A stretch of DNA of 9,655 nucleotides from Myxococcales bacterium (GTDB lineage: Bacteria; Myxococcota_A; Polyangia; Fen-1088). Every line of letters starts with the position of its first letter. Within the stretch, counting starts at the first letter, position 1. The stretch spans positions 857 through 10,511 of the forward strand of contig PMZX01000293.1 in the NCBI GenBank assembly GCA_003170035.1. The letters run 5' to 3'. Positions 1 through 6,934 of the stretch are shown piece after piece. The notes under the pieces are model-generated. The model was not told the DNA's origin. It was given only the letters and a program-made list of their open reading frames with translations, and made no database searches. The translations under genes and the position numbers were made by a program.

Positions 1-1524
1 GCGCCAGCTCCAGGATGCCAGCAGCTCTTCGATGCGCACTTGCAGCCGGGTCAGCTCGGCACCCAATTCGTCCTTGGCGCGCGCCAGTGAGTCGCGCTGC
101 GCTTGTACCTCGTTCAACGTGTGCGCCAAAGAGTCGCGCTGCGCTTGCGCCTGGTTGAGTGCGCGGGCCAAGCCGTCGCGCTCCCCCTCGACCGCATCCA
201 CCGTGCGGGCCAGCGCGTCCCGCTCCCCTTCGACCTGTGCCAGCGCGCGGGCCAGCGAGTTCCGCTCCGCGTGCACCTCGTCCAACGTGCGCACTAGCGC
301 GTCCCTTTGCGCTCGCGCCTCGACCAGCGCGCGGTCCAGCGTGTGGTGCTGCGCTTGTACCTCCTTCAGCGTACGAACCAGCGCGTCGTGCTGCGCCTGC
401 ATGTTGTCCAGGGTGCGGGCCAGCGCGTCCCGCTCTCCTTCGACCTCGTCGAGTGTGCGGGCCAGCGCGCCCTGATCCCCTTCGACCGCGTCCAGCGTGC
501 GGGCCAGCGCGTCCCGCTGCGCCCCAACTTCGACCAGGGTGCGGGCCAGCGCGTCCCGTTCCCCCTGTGCCTGCTCCGTCTCGCGGCCGGCCGTGGCCTG
601 CTCACGCCGCAACCGCTCCAACTCGTCCGAGTGCGCGGCAGCCTGCCGCTGCACCGAGGTGATGTCGTGCTCCGAAACGGCCAGCGCGCTTTCCAGATCC
701 TCCACGCCCCGGTGGCGCAGGAAAAGCTGTAGCCGGATGGCGTCGGGATCGTAGGCGGTCAGCGTGGCGGGATCGCGGATGAAGCGGTCGCCCGCCTGAA
801 AGCCGTCGTACTGCACGTGCCAGCCACGCTCTCGCTCGATCGGATCCCAGCGCGGCCGGCGTTCTTGCAGAATCTTACGCTCGCCCTGGGCCTGGTTGCG
901 GATGGGGTAGTGGCGCAACAGGAAGCGGATGGGGAACACGCGGCGGTCCGGAATGATCGCGTCGTGCCCACCGGACGAAACCAGATCCACCGGCGCTCGC
1001 TTCCAGGCGTTGATGCGCAGCCGGGCGAAGCCCTGCGCCGGCTCGCAATACCGGAAAGCTGTGCGCAGGTCGTCTCCCTTGCGAAAGCTGTCGTCGGTGG
1101 GCGGGAAGTCGAACCCCGCAAAGTCGATGGCGCTGTACCCGGCCGCATGCACCGCGCGGATGGCCTGGCACAAGTCGAGGTGCGGCCAGGGGCTCTCGCG
1201 AAACTCGTCGGCATCGTGGTGGATGAACCAGTCGCCGTCCAGCTTCTGCGCCAGATTCTGCTTGCGCTGCAGTATATGAGCCCAGGCAAAGCGCTGGGCG
1301 TCCTCGGCCGGGAAGCCAGACTCCTCGGGGAAGCGCTCGATCCCGATCAGGCCCTTGCCGGCAAACCGCTGGGCCTCCGCCACCGTACCGTCGGTCGAAG
1401 AGTGATCGATGAGGTACACCGACACCCCCTGCTCGAGCAGGTGTGAGATGCACAGGCCGATGATATCTTCTTCGTTGTAGGCGGCGATGATGGCCGTGAC
1501 CGAGAAATCCCCTGGTGCAGTCAT
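1..1524 (-). CDS. Family 2 glycosyltransferase with long C-terminal repeat coiled coil (3' end outside window)
   Basis: The minus frame is open from an ATG at 1524 down to position 1 with no stop, so 508 residues are visible and the C-terminus is missing. Residues about 7-110 have a GT-A glycosyltransferase pattern: a hydrophobic strand ending AAYNEED (14-20), LIDHSSTDGT (38-47) in place of the usual VDDGSTD, and WFIHHDADEF (99-108), whose D104-A-D106 would be the metal/nucleotide-sugar DxD. The catalytic part ends near residue 280. From there to 488 the protein is charged and heptad-like, ending in twelve 14-residue repeats (321-488). The last residues read ASWSWR, the start of an SxSWRxTAPLR-type tail. 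A GAGG Shine-Dalgarno (complement 1530-1533) lies 5 nt before the ATG. Likely a cytoplasmic enzyme adding a sugar to a surface glycan; donor and acceptor unknown. The family call is firm, the role is inferred. Confidence 0.88.
   Translation of the reverse strand, partial: MTAPGDFSVTAIIAAYNEEDIIGLCISHLLEQGVSVYLIDHSSTDGTVAEAQRFAGKGLIGIERFPEESGFPAEDAQRFAWAHILQRKQNLAQKLDGDWFIHHDADEFRESPWPHLDLCQAIRAVHAAGYSAIDFAGFDFPPTDDSFRKGDDLRTAFRYCEPAQGFARLRINAWKRAPVDLVSSGGHDAIIPDRRVFPIRFLLRHYPIRNQAQGERKILQERRPRWDPIERERGWHVQYDGFQAGDRFIRDPATLTAYDPDAIRLQLFLRHRGVEDLESALAVSEHDITSVQRQAAAHSDELERLRREQATAGRETEQAQGERDALARTLVEVGAQRDALARTLDAVEGDQGALARTLDEVEGERDALARTLDNMQAQHDALVRTLKEVQAQHHTLDRALVEARAQRDALVRTLDEVHAERNSLARALAQVEGERDALARTVDAVEGERDGLARALNQAQAQRDSLAHTLNEVQAQRDSLARAKDELGAELTRLQVRIEELLASWSWR
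61..564 (-). repeat. Twelve tandem 42-bp coding repeats (14-residue coiled-coil unit)
   Basis: Twelve consecutive 42-bp units, read on the minus strand, encode residues 321-488 of the glycosyltransferase. The consensus is close to (G/A)(E/Q)RDALARTLDEVE; most copies keep R-D-x-L-A-R-x-L. Fourteen residues equal two heptads, and the Leu/Ala and Val spacing suits an a/d hydrophobic core, so a continuous rod-like helix is expected. Copies differ at several codons, including synonymous changes, so the array is not a fresh perfect duplication. Copies near the middle (AQHHTLDRALVEAR) are the most diverged. Confidence 0.9.
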
Positions 1525-1531
1525 GTGATCC

Positions 1532-1627
1532 TCAGCGTGCGGCCTTGTCAGCCAGCAGCGCCTTGAATGCCGCCGAGTATGCCAGACAGGAGGGCGGTGT
1601 AATAGAGCTTGGGTGAGGGAGCGAAAA
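1532..1627 (-). pseudogene. Possible 3' remnant of a cistron upstream of the glycosyltransferase
   Basis: On the minus strand a frame ending in TGA (complement 1532-1534) encodes LAYSAAFKALLADKAAR at its end. Its last codons have the GC-rich third positions of real genes. Its stop overlaps the GAGG Shine-Dalgarno of the glycosyltransferase that starts 7 nt further on, which is typical of adjacent operon genes. Going upstream, the frame meets a TAG (complement 1628-1630) and loses coding character near 1590, so only about 20 convincing codons remain. A neighbouring frame reads SPKLYYTALLSG just before, so a frameshift is possible. I cannot name the family. It could also be chance reading in GC-rich spacer. 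Confidence 0.25.
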
Positions 1628-1674
1628 CTACGGGCGGGCTAGGGCGGTAGTCCTCCATCCCTTGACGTCGATCA

Positions 1675-1944
1675 GCGGGGCTGGGACTCGGCTGCATCGC
1701 CATCGCGCGCATCGGCCCGACACCCACGCTGGTCATCCTGGCAATCGGGTGGATGGCGATTCGACGCAATCCGCGGCTCAGCCGCTGACTGGTCCTGGGC
1801 TTCGCCTTGCCGGTCGCGGCCTGGTTCGGCTATGTCCTGGTCGCCTTCGGCAGGATTCTGCCCATGTCGGGGAGTGTTGCGCCAAAACCCCTCCGAATCC
1901 CGCCGACGAAGCGGTTGCTGGAGTATCCTTGGTACAGGCGATGA
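1675..1944 (+). pseudogene. Decayed fragment of a GT39-like membrane glycosyltransferase
   Basis: One plus frame reads about 90 codons interrupted by a single TGA (1786-1788). Before the stop it encodes a hydrophobic stretch, GLGCIAIARIGPTPTLVILA, followed by IGWMAIRRNP. After it comes LVLGFALPVAAWFGYVLVAF and then FGRILPMSG. An ARI/TRPD-type loop, two membrane helices and an FGxxLPxSG loop is the arrangement I associate with GT39/ArnT-like polytopic glycosyltransferases. Codon third positions are GC-rich to about 1875. No start codon or N-terminal half is present and the usual several hundred following residues are missing. The frame ends in a TGA at 1942-1944 that overlaps the ATG of the next gene as ATGA, so it probably was the preceding cistron. 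A gene of the same type begins at 9504. Confidence 0.5.
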
Positions 1945-3239
1945 GGTTCCTCCAGATCGAGCCCACCACCCGCTGCAACATGAGCTGCAGCTTCTGCGCG
2001 GGCCGGCACATGCCGCCGGTCGACCTCGACCTGCGCACCTTCGACGCCGCGCTGGAGGCATTTCCCGAGGCGCAGCAACTCGAGCTGCAGGGTGAGGGCG
2101 AGTCGCTGCTGCACCCCCAGTTTTTCGACATGGCCGCCCGCGCTGGCCAGCGCGGCCTGCGCATTTCGTTCATCACCAATGGCAGCTTGTTCTCGCCCGA
2201 GACGGTGGAGCGCATCCTCGACGCTTCGTTTGACAAGGTGATAGTCTCGCTCGACTCGCTCCAGCCCGAGACGTTTCGCCGCCTGCGCGGGGCCGCGTTG
2301 CCCAAGGTGCTCGACGGCCTCGGGCGCCTGGCCGAGAGAAAGCGCGTGCGGGGCCTGTCGCGGCCCGCGATCGGCCTGACCGCCACCATCCTGCGCAGCA
2401 CGCTCGGCGAGATCCCGGCGCTGCTCGCGCTGGGCCACCGCCTCGGGCTGGATGGCGGGTTGGGTCTGCAGGTGCTCAACTTGATGGAGGGCTACGCGCG
2501 CCACTACCCGCCCGAACTGGCCGACGAGGTCATCCCGGCCCGGGAACTGGACGCGCATCTGTCGGAGCTGCGCTCGCTACCCACGCTGGGCGCGAGGCTC
2601 GACGGTTCTAGCCCGTTGCGTGGCTTCTTTCCCGATCTCTACCAGGACCTTCAGCCGGGCTCGCGCCGTTGCCCGTGGCTGGAGCACGGCGCCTACGTCA
2701 CCGCCGAGGGCTTCGTCACCCCCTGCTGCATGATCAAGGACGTGGCCGCCCTCGCGCTGGGGAAGATCGGGGTCGACCGCTTGGTCAAGATGGCCGGCGG
2801 CCGGGATCGCATGCGCCAGCAGATCGCGGCCGGGCAGACGCCCGGTCCGTGCCAGGGTTGCGCGACGCTGGCGCAGGCACTGGAGGGCAACGACCCCGAA
2901 TCGGGCCTGGGCACGGCGGACGCGTTTGAACTGCTCGACCAACAGAGCTGGGCCGCCTACTGCCGGGGCATGGCGTTGCAGGCCGATCTGCAGACGCGCC
3001 TGCAGCCCCTGCTGGCCGAGCGGCGGGCGGAGTTGGACCGTTTGCCGGCCGCCGCAGCCGAGTCAGCGCACGGCCCGACGCCCGGTCTGGCCCAGGCTGA
3101 GGACGAATGCCGGCGCTTGGCCGCGTGTCTGGCCGACGCGCATCGCGAGGTCACAGCCCTGCGCGCGTCGAAGAGCTGGCGGCTGACCGCGCCTCTGCGC
3201 CGGGTCTACCAGTGGACATGGGGCAGGCGGGGGCGGTGA
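1941..3239 (+). CDS. Radical SAM protein with SPASM-type C-terminal cysteines
   Basis: The 432-residue product starts MRFLQIEPTTRCNMSCSFC. C12, C16 and C19 form the CxxxCxxC motif that binds the SAM-cleaving 4Fe-4S cluster, and GEGES (51-55) matches the SAM-contacting GGE-type motif. Further cysteines at 244 (RCPW), 262-263 (PCC), 304 and 307 (CQGC) form a SPASM-like auxiliary cluster region. The C-terminus is helical and charged and ends with SKSWRLTAPLRRVYQW (410-425), a tail seen on many polysaccharide-locus proteins. ATG 1941 was chosen because it overlaps the stop of the decayed upstream frame (ATGA) and begins just before the conserved strand. A TTG at 1929, 5 nt after a GGAG, is an alternative, and the open frame running back to 1662 is not coding. 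The stop overlaps the next start by 1 nt. Probable glycan- or sugar-modifying radical enzyme; the substrate cannot be told from sequence. Confidence 0.88.
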   Translation: MRFLQIEPTTRCNMSCSFCAGRHMPPVDLDLRTFDAALEAFPEAQQLELQGEGESLLHPQFFDMAARAGQRGLRISFITNGSLFSPETVERILDASFDKVIVSLDSLQPETFRRLRGAALPKVLDGLGRLAERKRVRGLSRPAIGLTATILRSTLGEIPALLALGHRLGLDGGLGLQVLNLMEGYARHYPPELADEVIPARELDAHLSELRSLPTLGARLDGSSPLRGFFPDLYQDLQPGSRRCPWLEHGAYVTAEGFVTPCCMIKDVAALALGKIGVDRLVKMAGGRDRMRQQIAAGQTPGPCQGCATLAQALEGNDPESGLGTADAFELLDQQSWAAYCRGMALQADLQTRLQPLLAERRAELDRLPAAAAESAHGPTPGLAQAEDECRRLAACLADAHREVTALRASKSWRLTAPLRRVYQWTWGRRGR

Positions 3240-5011
3240 TGGCCGAATTTCGCAAAGGCGAGATCGCGGTCGTGATCCCTTGCTTCGACCTGGGTGCGAC
3301 GCTGGAAGAGACGGTGGCCAGCGTGCTGACCCAGACCCGAGCCGCTGCGCAGATCGTTGTTGTCGACGATGGCTCGACCGACGCGGCGACGCAGGCGGCG
3401 CTGGCGCGCATCGAGACCGGGCCCGCGCGCGTGCTTCGCGGTCCCCACGTCGGCGTGGCGCGGGCGCGGGCGCGCGGGGTGGACGAGACCACCACGGAAT
3501 TCATCGTGCTACTCGACGCCGACGATGTGCTGCAGCCCACGTTCTTGCGGAAGACCGCGGCGCGCATGGAGACCGACGCGGGGTTGGAATTCGTGGCCAG
3601 CAACTACGAGCTGTTCGGCGCGGTGAATGCGCCTGTGCCGCGGCCGGCGCCCGATGATCTGGTCGCGCACTTGTGCGAGGGCTCGTACGCCATCACGGCG
3701 CTGTTGCGGCGCACGCTGTGGGACAGGCTGGGCGGGTCCGATCCCGAGTTGCCTTGCGCCGAGGACTGGGACTTCTGGCTGCGCGTTCTGGCCAGCGGGA
3801 CGCGCGGAGAGCGCATCGACGAGACGCTGTTCCGCTACCGCATCCGGCCGCGCTCGCGCGATCCGCGCGGCTTCGATCGCTCGCGCTACCAGCAGGCCTT
3901 GCGCCGCATCGTCGACAAGCAGCGCGCGCTCATCACGCGGCTCGGCCCCGAGCTGTTGCAGGCCAAGCGGCGCAGCCTGGCCGCTGCGTGCGCCGAGGAG
4001 GACCGACTGGCGCAGGAACGGACGCGGGTGCTGGCGCAACTGGCCGCGGTCGAGCACGCGATCACGAGCCGCCCGGGCGGTGGAGTGCCGGCTTCTGCCT
4101 CCCTGCCTGGTGCGGCGGTGCTCGGGTATCACCGCGTGGCCGCGCTCGACCCGGACACATTCGGGCTGTGCGTGCCGCCGCCGCTCTTTCGCGCGCATCT
4201 CGAGTACCTGTTGCGGCACACCCGACCGATGGCTTTGCCGGCGATCCTGGCTGCGCTGGACGCCGGCACCCTGCCCGAGCGGGCGGTGGCCCTGACCTTC
4301 GACGACGGCTACCTCGACGCGTTCCAGGCAGCAGAGATCCTGGCTGGCGTGCCTGCCACCTTCTACGTCAACGTCGAGCGCATCGATCGGCGGCACGAAG
4401 CATGGCAGGAAATTCTGGAGCGCATCTTTCTGTCGTCGCAGCCCATTCCGCCGAGCTGCGAGGTCGAGATCGGGACGGATTGCGTGGTACTGCCCAGCCT
4501 GGGCCCGATCGCCCGCAAGGCCGCATTCGACACCGTCTATCGCCTCGGCCAGAACAGCTCGGCGGCCGGCCGGAACAGGTTGGTCGAGCGACTCTCGGCC
4601 TGGAGCGGCCTCGACCTTGCACCACGCGACAGCCACCGGGTGGTGACCGCCGACGAACTCGTCGAGCTGGGCCACCGTCCGGGCTGCGACATCGGCGCTC
4701 ACTCGGCCCACCATCTTCGCCTGCCGGTCCACCCGCGCATCGTGCAGCGCCAAGAAGTGGCTGAGGGGCGGCAGCGGCTGGAGCACCTGCTGGGACGACC
4801 GGTGACCAGCTTCGCCTATCCCTACGGCGAGTGCCCGCGGCCTACCGTCGAGATCGCTCGCCACGCCGGCTTTGCCAGCGCCGTCTCGACCCGCACGGCC
4901 TTGCTGCGTCCCTGGGACGATCCGCTGGAGATCCCGCGCGTCGAGGTGGGAGCCTGGAGCGTCGAGGAATTCGCCGCCCGACTGGAATCCCTGTTCGCAG
5001 CGAGGGCGTGA
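3239..5011 (+). CDS. Bifunctional GT2 glycosyltransferase / polysaccharide deacetylase (NodB-type)
   Basis: The product has 590 residues. The N-terminal GT2 domain (about 9-235) shows VVDDGSTD (D43-D44), LDADD (92-96, DxD) and EDWDFW (175-180, probable catalytic base region). A charged helical linker (about 235-290) follows. The C-terminal NodB/CE4 domain (about 293-585) begins GYHRV and has TFDDGY (353-358; D355 catalytic base, D356 metal ligand), HSAHH (488-492; H488 and H492 metal ligands) and FAYPYGE (525-531). All key deacetylase residues are present. The protein probably transfers an N-acetylated sugar and removes the acetyl group, or acts on a neighbouring residue; that coupling is inference. 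The start at 3239 shares a base with the previous stop (TGATG), implying translational coupling. An in-frame ATG at 3218 is an alternative. The same architecture recurs in the convergent gene 6923-9379. Confidence 0.9.
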   Translation: MAEFRKGEIAVVIPCFDLGATLEETVASVLTQTRAAAQIVVVDDGSTDAATQAALARIETGPARVLRGPHVGVARARARGVDETTTEFIVLLDADDVLQPTFLRKTAARMETDAGLEFVASNYELFGAVNAPVPRPAPDDLVAHLCEGSYAITALLRRTLWDRLGGSDPELPCAEDWDFWLRVLASGTRGERIDETLFRYRIRPRSRDPRGFDRSRYQQALRRIVDKQRALITRLGPELLQAKRRSLAAACAEEDRLAQERTRVLAQLAAVEHAITSRPGGGVPASASLPGAAVLGYHRVAALDPDTFGLCVPPPLFRAHLEYLLRHTRPMALPAILAALDAGTLPERAVALTFDDGYLDAFQAAEILAGVPATFYVNVERIDRRHEAWQEILERIFLSSQPIPPSCEVEIGTDCVVLPSLGPIARKAAFDTVYRLGQNSSAAGRNRLVERLSAWSGLDLAPRDSHRVVTADELVELGHRPGCDIGAHSAHHLRLPVHPRIVQRQEVAEGRQRLEHLLGRPVTSFAYPYGECPRPTVEIARHAGFASAVSTRTALLRPWDDPLEIPRVEVGAWSVEEFAARLESLFAARA

Positions 5012-6570
5012 TGGAAAGGCCACGCATACTCTCGATCGACCGGGCCGTGTCCGCCGCGCGTCGACTGGTGAGGGTTGCGGAGAACAACTGCTGGGCGCAG
5101 CAGTTGCGCCAGCGAGTCGTGCCGGCAAGGCAGCGGCGATCGCCGCACCCGGCGGTCACGGAACCTGGCGCGCCGACGGGCGCGAGCTACCGAGCGGCCC
5201 TGGCCTGGCTGCGCGAGCACGTGACGTTCTCCTCGCTGGGAGTTGGTGAGCTGGGTGATGTCATCCCCACCCTGCTCGACTGCGGCGAGCCGCGCATGGC
5301 CTTGCAGCTCGGCGAGCGGCTCTGTCGGGTGCAGCGTCCGGATGGGTCTTGGGCTACTGACGAGTCGAGCGTGCAGGCTGCCAGTCGGGCCGTGATCGGT
5401 CTGTCGGCACTGAAGTGGCGCTCGCCGCCGGTGACACCCGCGCTCCGGCGCGGCTGCGCTTGGCTGCTCGACCGGCCCAGTGACGGGCGGCCGCTTTCTC
5501 TACCCGCGCTGTTCGGGCGCGCGAGCGACGAGCGGGCGAGCCTGTGGGCAACTGTCGCGCTGGTCAAGGCGCAGGCGCGACGGGATGAGTGGAGACCAGA
5601 TTTGCAAAGCGCCGTCCTGCTGGGCGACGAGCCGTGGCAGTCGTGGGCCCACGGACACGCGACGGCACCAGGGCTGCTGCTCGATCTCGGTCGGCGGGAC
5701 GAAGTGGTCGCATGGGCAACGCGCCAGCAGGAGGTGCAAGAGCCCGACGGATCGCTGCCGGCTTTCCCTCGCGCGAGTTGGACCTGTCCCACCTGTACGG
5801 CGCTGACTGCTGCGGTCTTCTGTCGCCTCGGGCAGCTGGCGTCGGCGCGCCGGGCGCTGGCCTATCTGGGCTCGGTCCAGCACGCGTCGGGAGGTTTTCC
5901 TGGCAGCCAGGGTTCGCGTGCGAGCTTCCGGCCCGCGGAATTGATCCTCGACGGGACGCGGGCCTATCTCGATGCCTTTCACCTGTTTCTGCAGGCGTCG
6001 TTCGACGAGCAGGTGGAAGATTTCTCCGACGAGGTGGAGGCTGACGACGGTCGCCTTGAAATTGTATGGCGCGAAGCCGGCGATTTGAACGGAAAGCGCG
6101 TGCTCGATGCCGGCTGTGGGCGGGGGTGCATCGCGCGCGCTTTGGCCAGCCGGTTTCCCGCCGCGGACATCTGGGGCACCGACCATTCCGAGTTGATGCT
6201 GTCGCACCTGCCCGCAGGGATGTCGCGTCGCCGCGGCTTGCTTCAGAATCTTCCCTTCGCCGACGGCGATTTCGATCTGGTCATCTGCGTGGAAGCGCTC
6301 GAGCACGCCGGCAACCCGCCGGGCGCGGTGGCTGAGCTGTGCCGGGTGACGAGGCCTGGCGGGCTGGTTGTGCTCGTCGACAAGAACCTGGAGCGCGCCG
6401 GCGCGCTGGCCATCGAACCGTGGGAGCAGTGGTTCTGCCGCGGAGACGTTGCAGCGTGGTTGCAGCCGTTCTGCGACCAGGTGCAGACGGAAGCCATTCA
6501 GCACGCGGCCTTCCTGGGCCCCGACCTGTTCTTGAGCTGGTGGGGAAGACGACGCGGAGAAGTCTCGTGA
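5011..6570 (+). CDS. Alpha/alpha-toroid (prenyltransferase/cyclase-like) protein fused to a class I SAM methyltransferase
   Basis: The product has 519 residues. Residues about 45-340 are helical repeats resembling the terpenoid-cyclase/prenyltransferase toroid. QW-like motifs occur at 108-114 (QRPDGSW), 243-249 (QEPDGSL) and 290-297 (QHASGGFP), and a CPTC lies near 258. I find no DxDD, the catalytic motif of squalene-hopene-type cyclases, so cyclase activity is unlikely. Residues about 360-510 form a Rossmann methyltransferase: VLDAGCGRG (364-372, SAM-binding motif I), then LPFADGDFDLVICVEALEH and a RPGG strand. A conserved-looking LVDKNLERAGALAIEPWEQW follows, a phrase I recall from similar toroid-methyltransferase fusions in other bacteria. 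The start shares one base with the previous stop (TGATG) and the stop overlaps the next start as GTGA. It probably methylates a glycan or lipid-linked intermediate, with the toroid as a binding or scaffold domain (inferred). Confidence 0.82.
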   Translation: MERPRILSIDRAVSAARRLVRVAENNCWAQQLRQRVVPARQRRSPHPAVTEPGAPTGASYRAALAWLREHVTFSSLGVGELGDVIPTLLDCGEPRMALQLGERLCRVQRPDGSWATDESSVQAASRAVIGLSALKWRSPPVTPALRRGCAWLLDRPSDGRPLSLPALFGRASDERASLWATVALVKAQARRDEWRPDLQSAVLLGDEPWQSWAHGHATAPGLLLDLGRRDEVVAWATRQQEVQEPDGSLPAFPRASWTCPTCTALTAAVFCRLGQLASARRALAYLGSVQHASGGFPGSQGSRASFRPAELILDGTRAYLDAFHLFLQASFDEQVEDFSDEVEADDGRLEIVWREAGDLNGKRVLDAGCGRGCIARALASRFPAADIWGTDHSELMLSHLPAGMSRRRGLLQNLPFADGDFDLVICVEALEHAGNPPGAVAELCRVTRPGGLVVLVDKNLERAGALAIEPWEQWFCRGDVAAWLQPFCDQVQTEAIQHAAFLGPDLFLSWWGRRRGEVS

Positions 6571-6916
6571 TTGCCGCGATCCCAACCCTGCAAGACCGCC
6601 TGCGCAGCCTGTCTAACCTACCCCGGGCGGTCTGCATCGAGGTCACGTCACGGTGCCCACTCGATTGCGTCTTCTGCGCGCGCAAGCGCCTGCGGGGGGG
6701 ACGAACATGGACTGGGAGATGTTCGAGTCGATCGTGCGCTAGATGGGTAAGCCTGAGCAGGTGTGCCTCACCTGCTGTGGCGAGTCGGTCCACTATCCGC
6801 GCTTCGGCGACGCCATCCGTCTGGTCAAGGCCACGGGCGCCACAGTTGAGCTGATCTCGACCCTGGCCACCGCCCCCGAGGCGGTCCTGCGCGAAATGAA
6901 ACGGCGTCTGGGCTGA
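6567..6916 (+). pseudogene. Broken radical SAM gene (frameshift, amber codon, 3' truncation)
   Basis: GTG 6567 overlaps the preceding stop by 4 nt and opens with SRCPLDCVFC; C30, C34 and C37 form the radical SAM CxxxCxxC. At the run of seven G (6694-6700) the frame is lost. Adding one G would restore TNMDWEMFESIVR, which then meets TAG (6740-6742) where a CAG glutamine would fit. Past it the same frame continues MGKPEQVCLTCCGESVHYPRF, with GES corresponding to the second SAM motif, and ends at TGA 6914-6916 after MKRRLG. Even repaired, about 116 residues are far short of the roughly 300 or more of the family. Two independent lesions plus truncation make a single sequencing error an insufficient explanation. 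It would have been the fourth gene of the operon, second radical SAM member. Confidence 0.82.
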
Positions 6917-6934
6917 CCGGCGTCAATTGCCCAG
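6908..6934. terminator. Stem-loop spanning both stop codons of convergent genes (possible bidirectional terminator)
   Basis: CTGGGC (6908-6913) pairs with GCCCAG (6929-6934). Inside it, TGAC (6914-6917) pairs with GTCA (6922-6925) around a CGGC loop, leaving ATT (6926-6928) as a bulge. The plus-strand stop (6914-6916) and the minus-strand stop (complement 6923-6925) both lie inside the hairpin. The gap between the two coding regions is only 6 nt. No T-run follows on either strand, so intrinsic termination is unproven; it may instead protect 3' ends. Confidence 0.4.

Noticed and set aside
61..564. CRISPR array or non-coding minisatellite
   Set aside because: The repeats are directly adjacent without unique spacers, have an exact coding period of 42 bp, and continue a glycosyltransferase reading frame.
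32..732. Several overlapping plus-strand open frames in the repeat region
   Set aside because: They arise from the 42-bp coding repeat read antisense; the minus frame has the coherent coiled coil joined to a GT2 domain.
1627..1651. ACTAC...GTAGT inverted repeat and G-rich GGGCGGGCTAGGGCGG stretch (operator or G-quadruplex)
   Set aside because: The arms are only 5 bp and the fourth G tract is incomplete; both are expected by chance in GC-rich decayed sequence.
1662..1940. N-terminal extension of the radical SAM frame back to 1662
   Set aside because: The extension has no domain character, and another frame of the same bases encodes hydrophobic helices. The radical SAM domain starts right after 1941.
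3107..3238. Upstream in-frame starts of the GT2-deacetylase gene, and likewise 4831-5010 for the toroid-methyltransferase
   Set aside because: These would overlap the preceding genes by over 100 nt. ATGs at the TGATG junctions fit the domain starts.
3509..5128. 539-codon open frame on the minus strand
   Set aside because: It is antisense to the motif-bearing GT2-deacetylase gene, has no recognisable domain, and runs across a real stop-start junction.
1941..6570. RiPP-type maturation cluster suggested by radical SAM and SPASM motifs
   Set aside because: No small precursor peptide, protease, recognition domain or peptide exporter is visible, and all neighbours are glycan enzymes.
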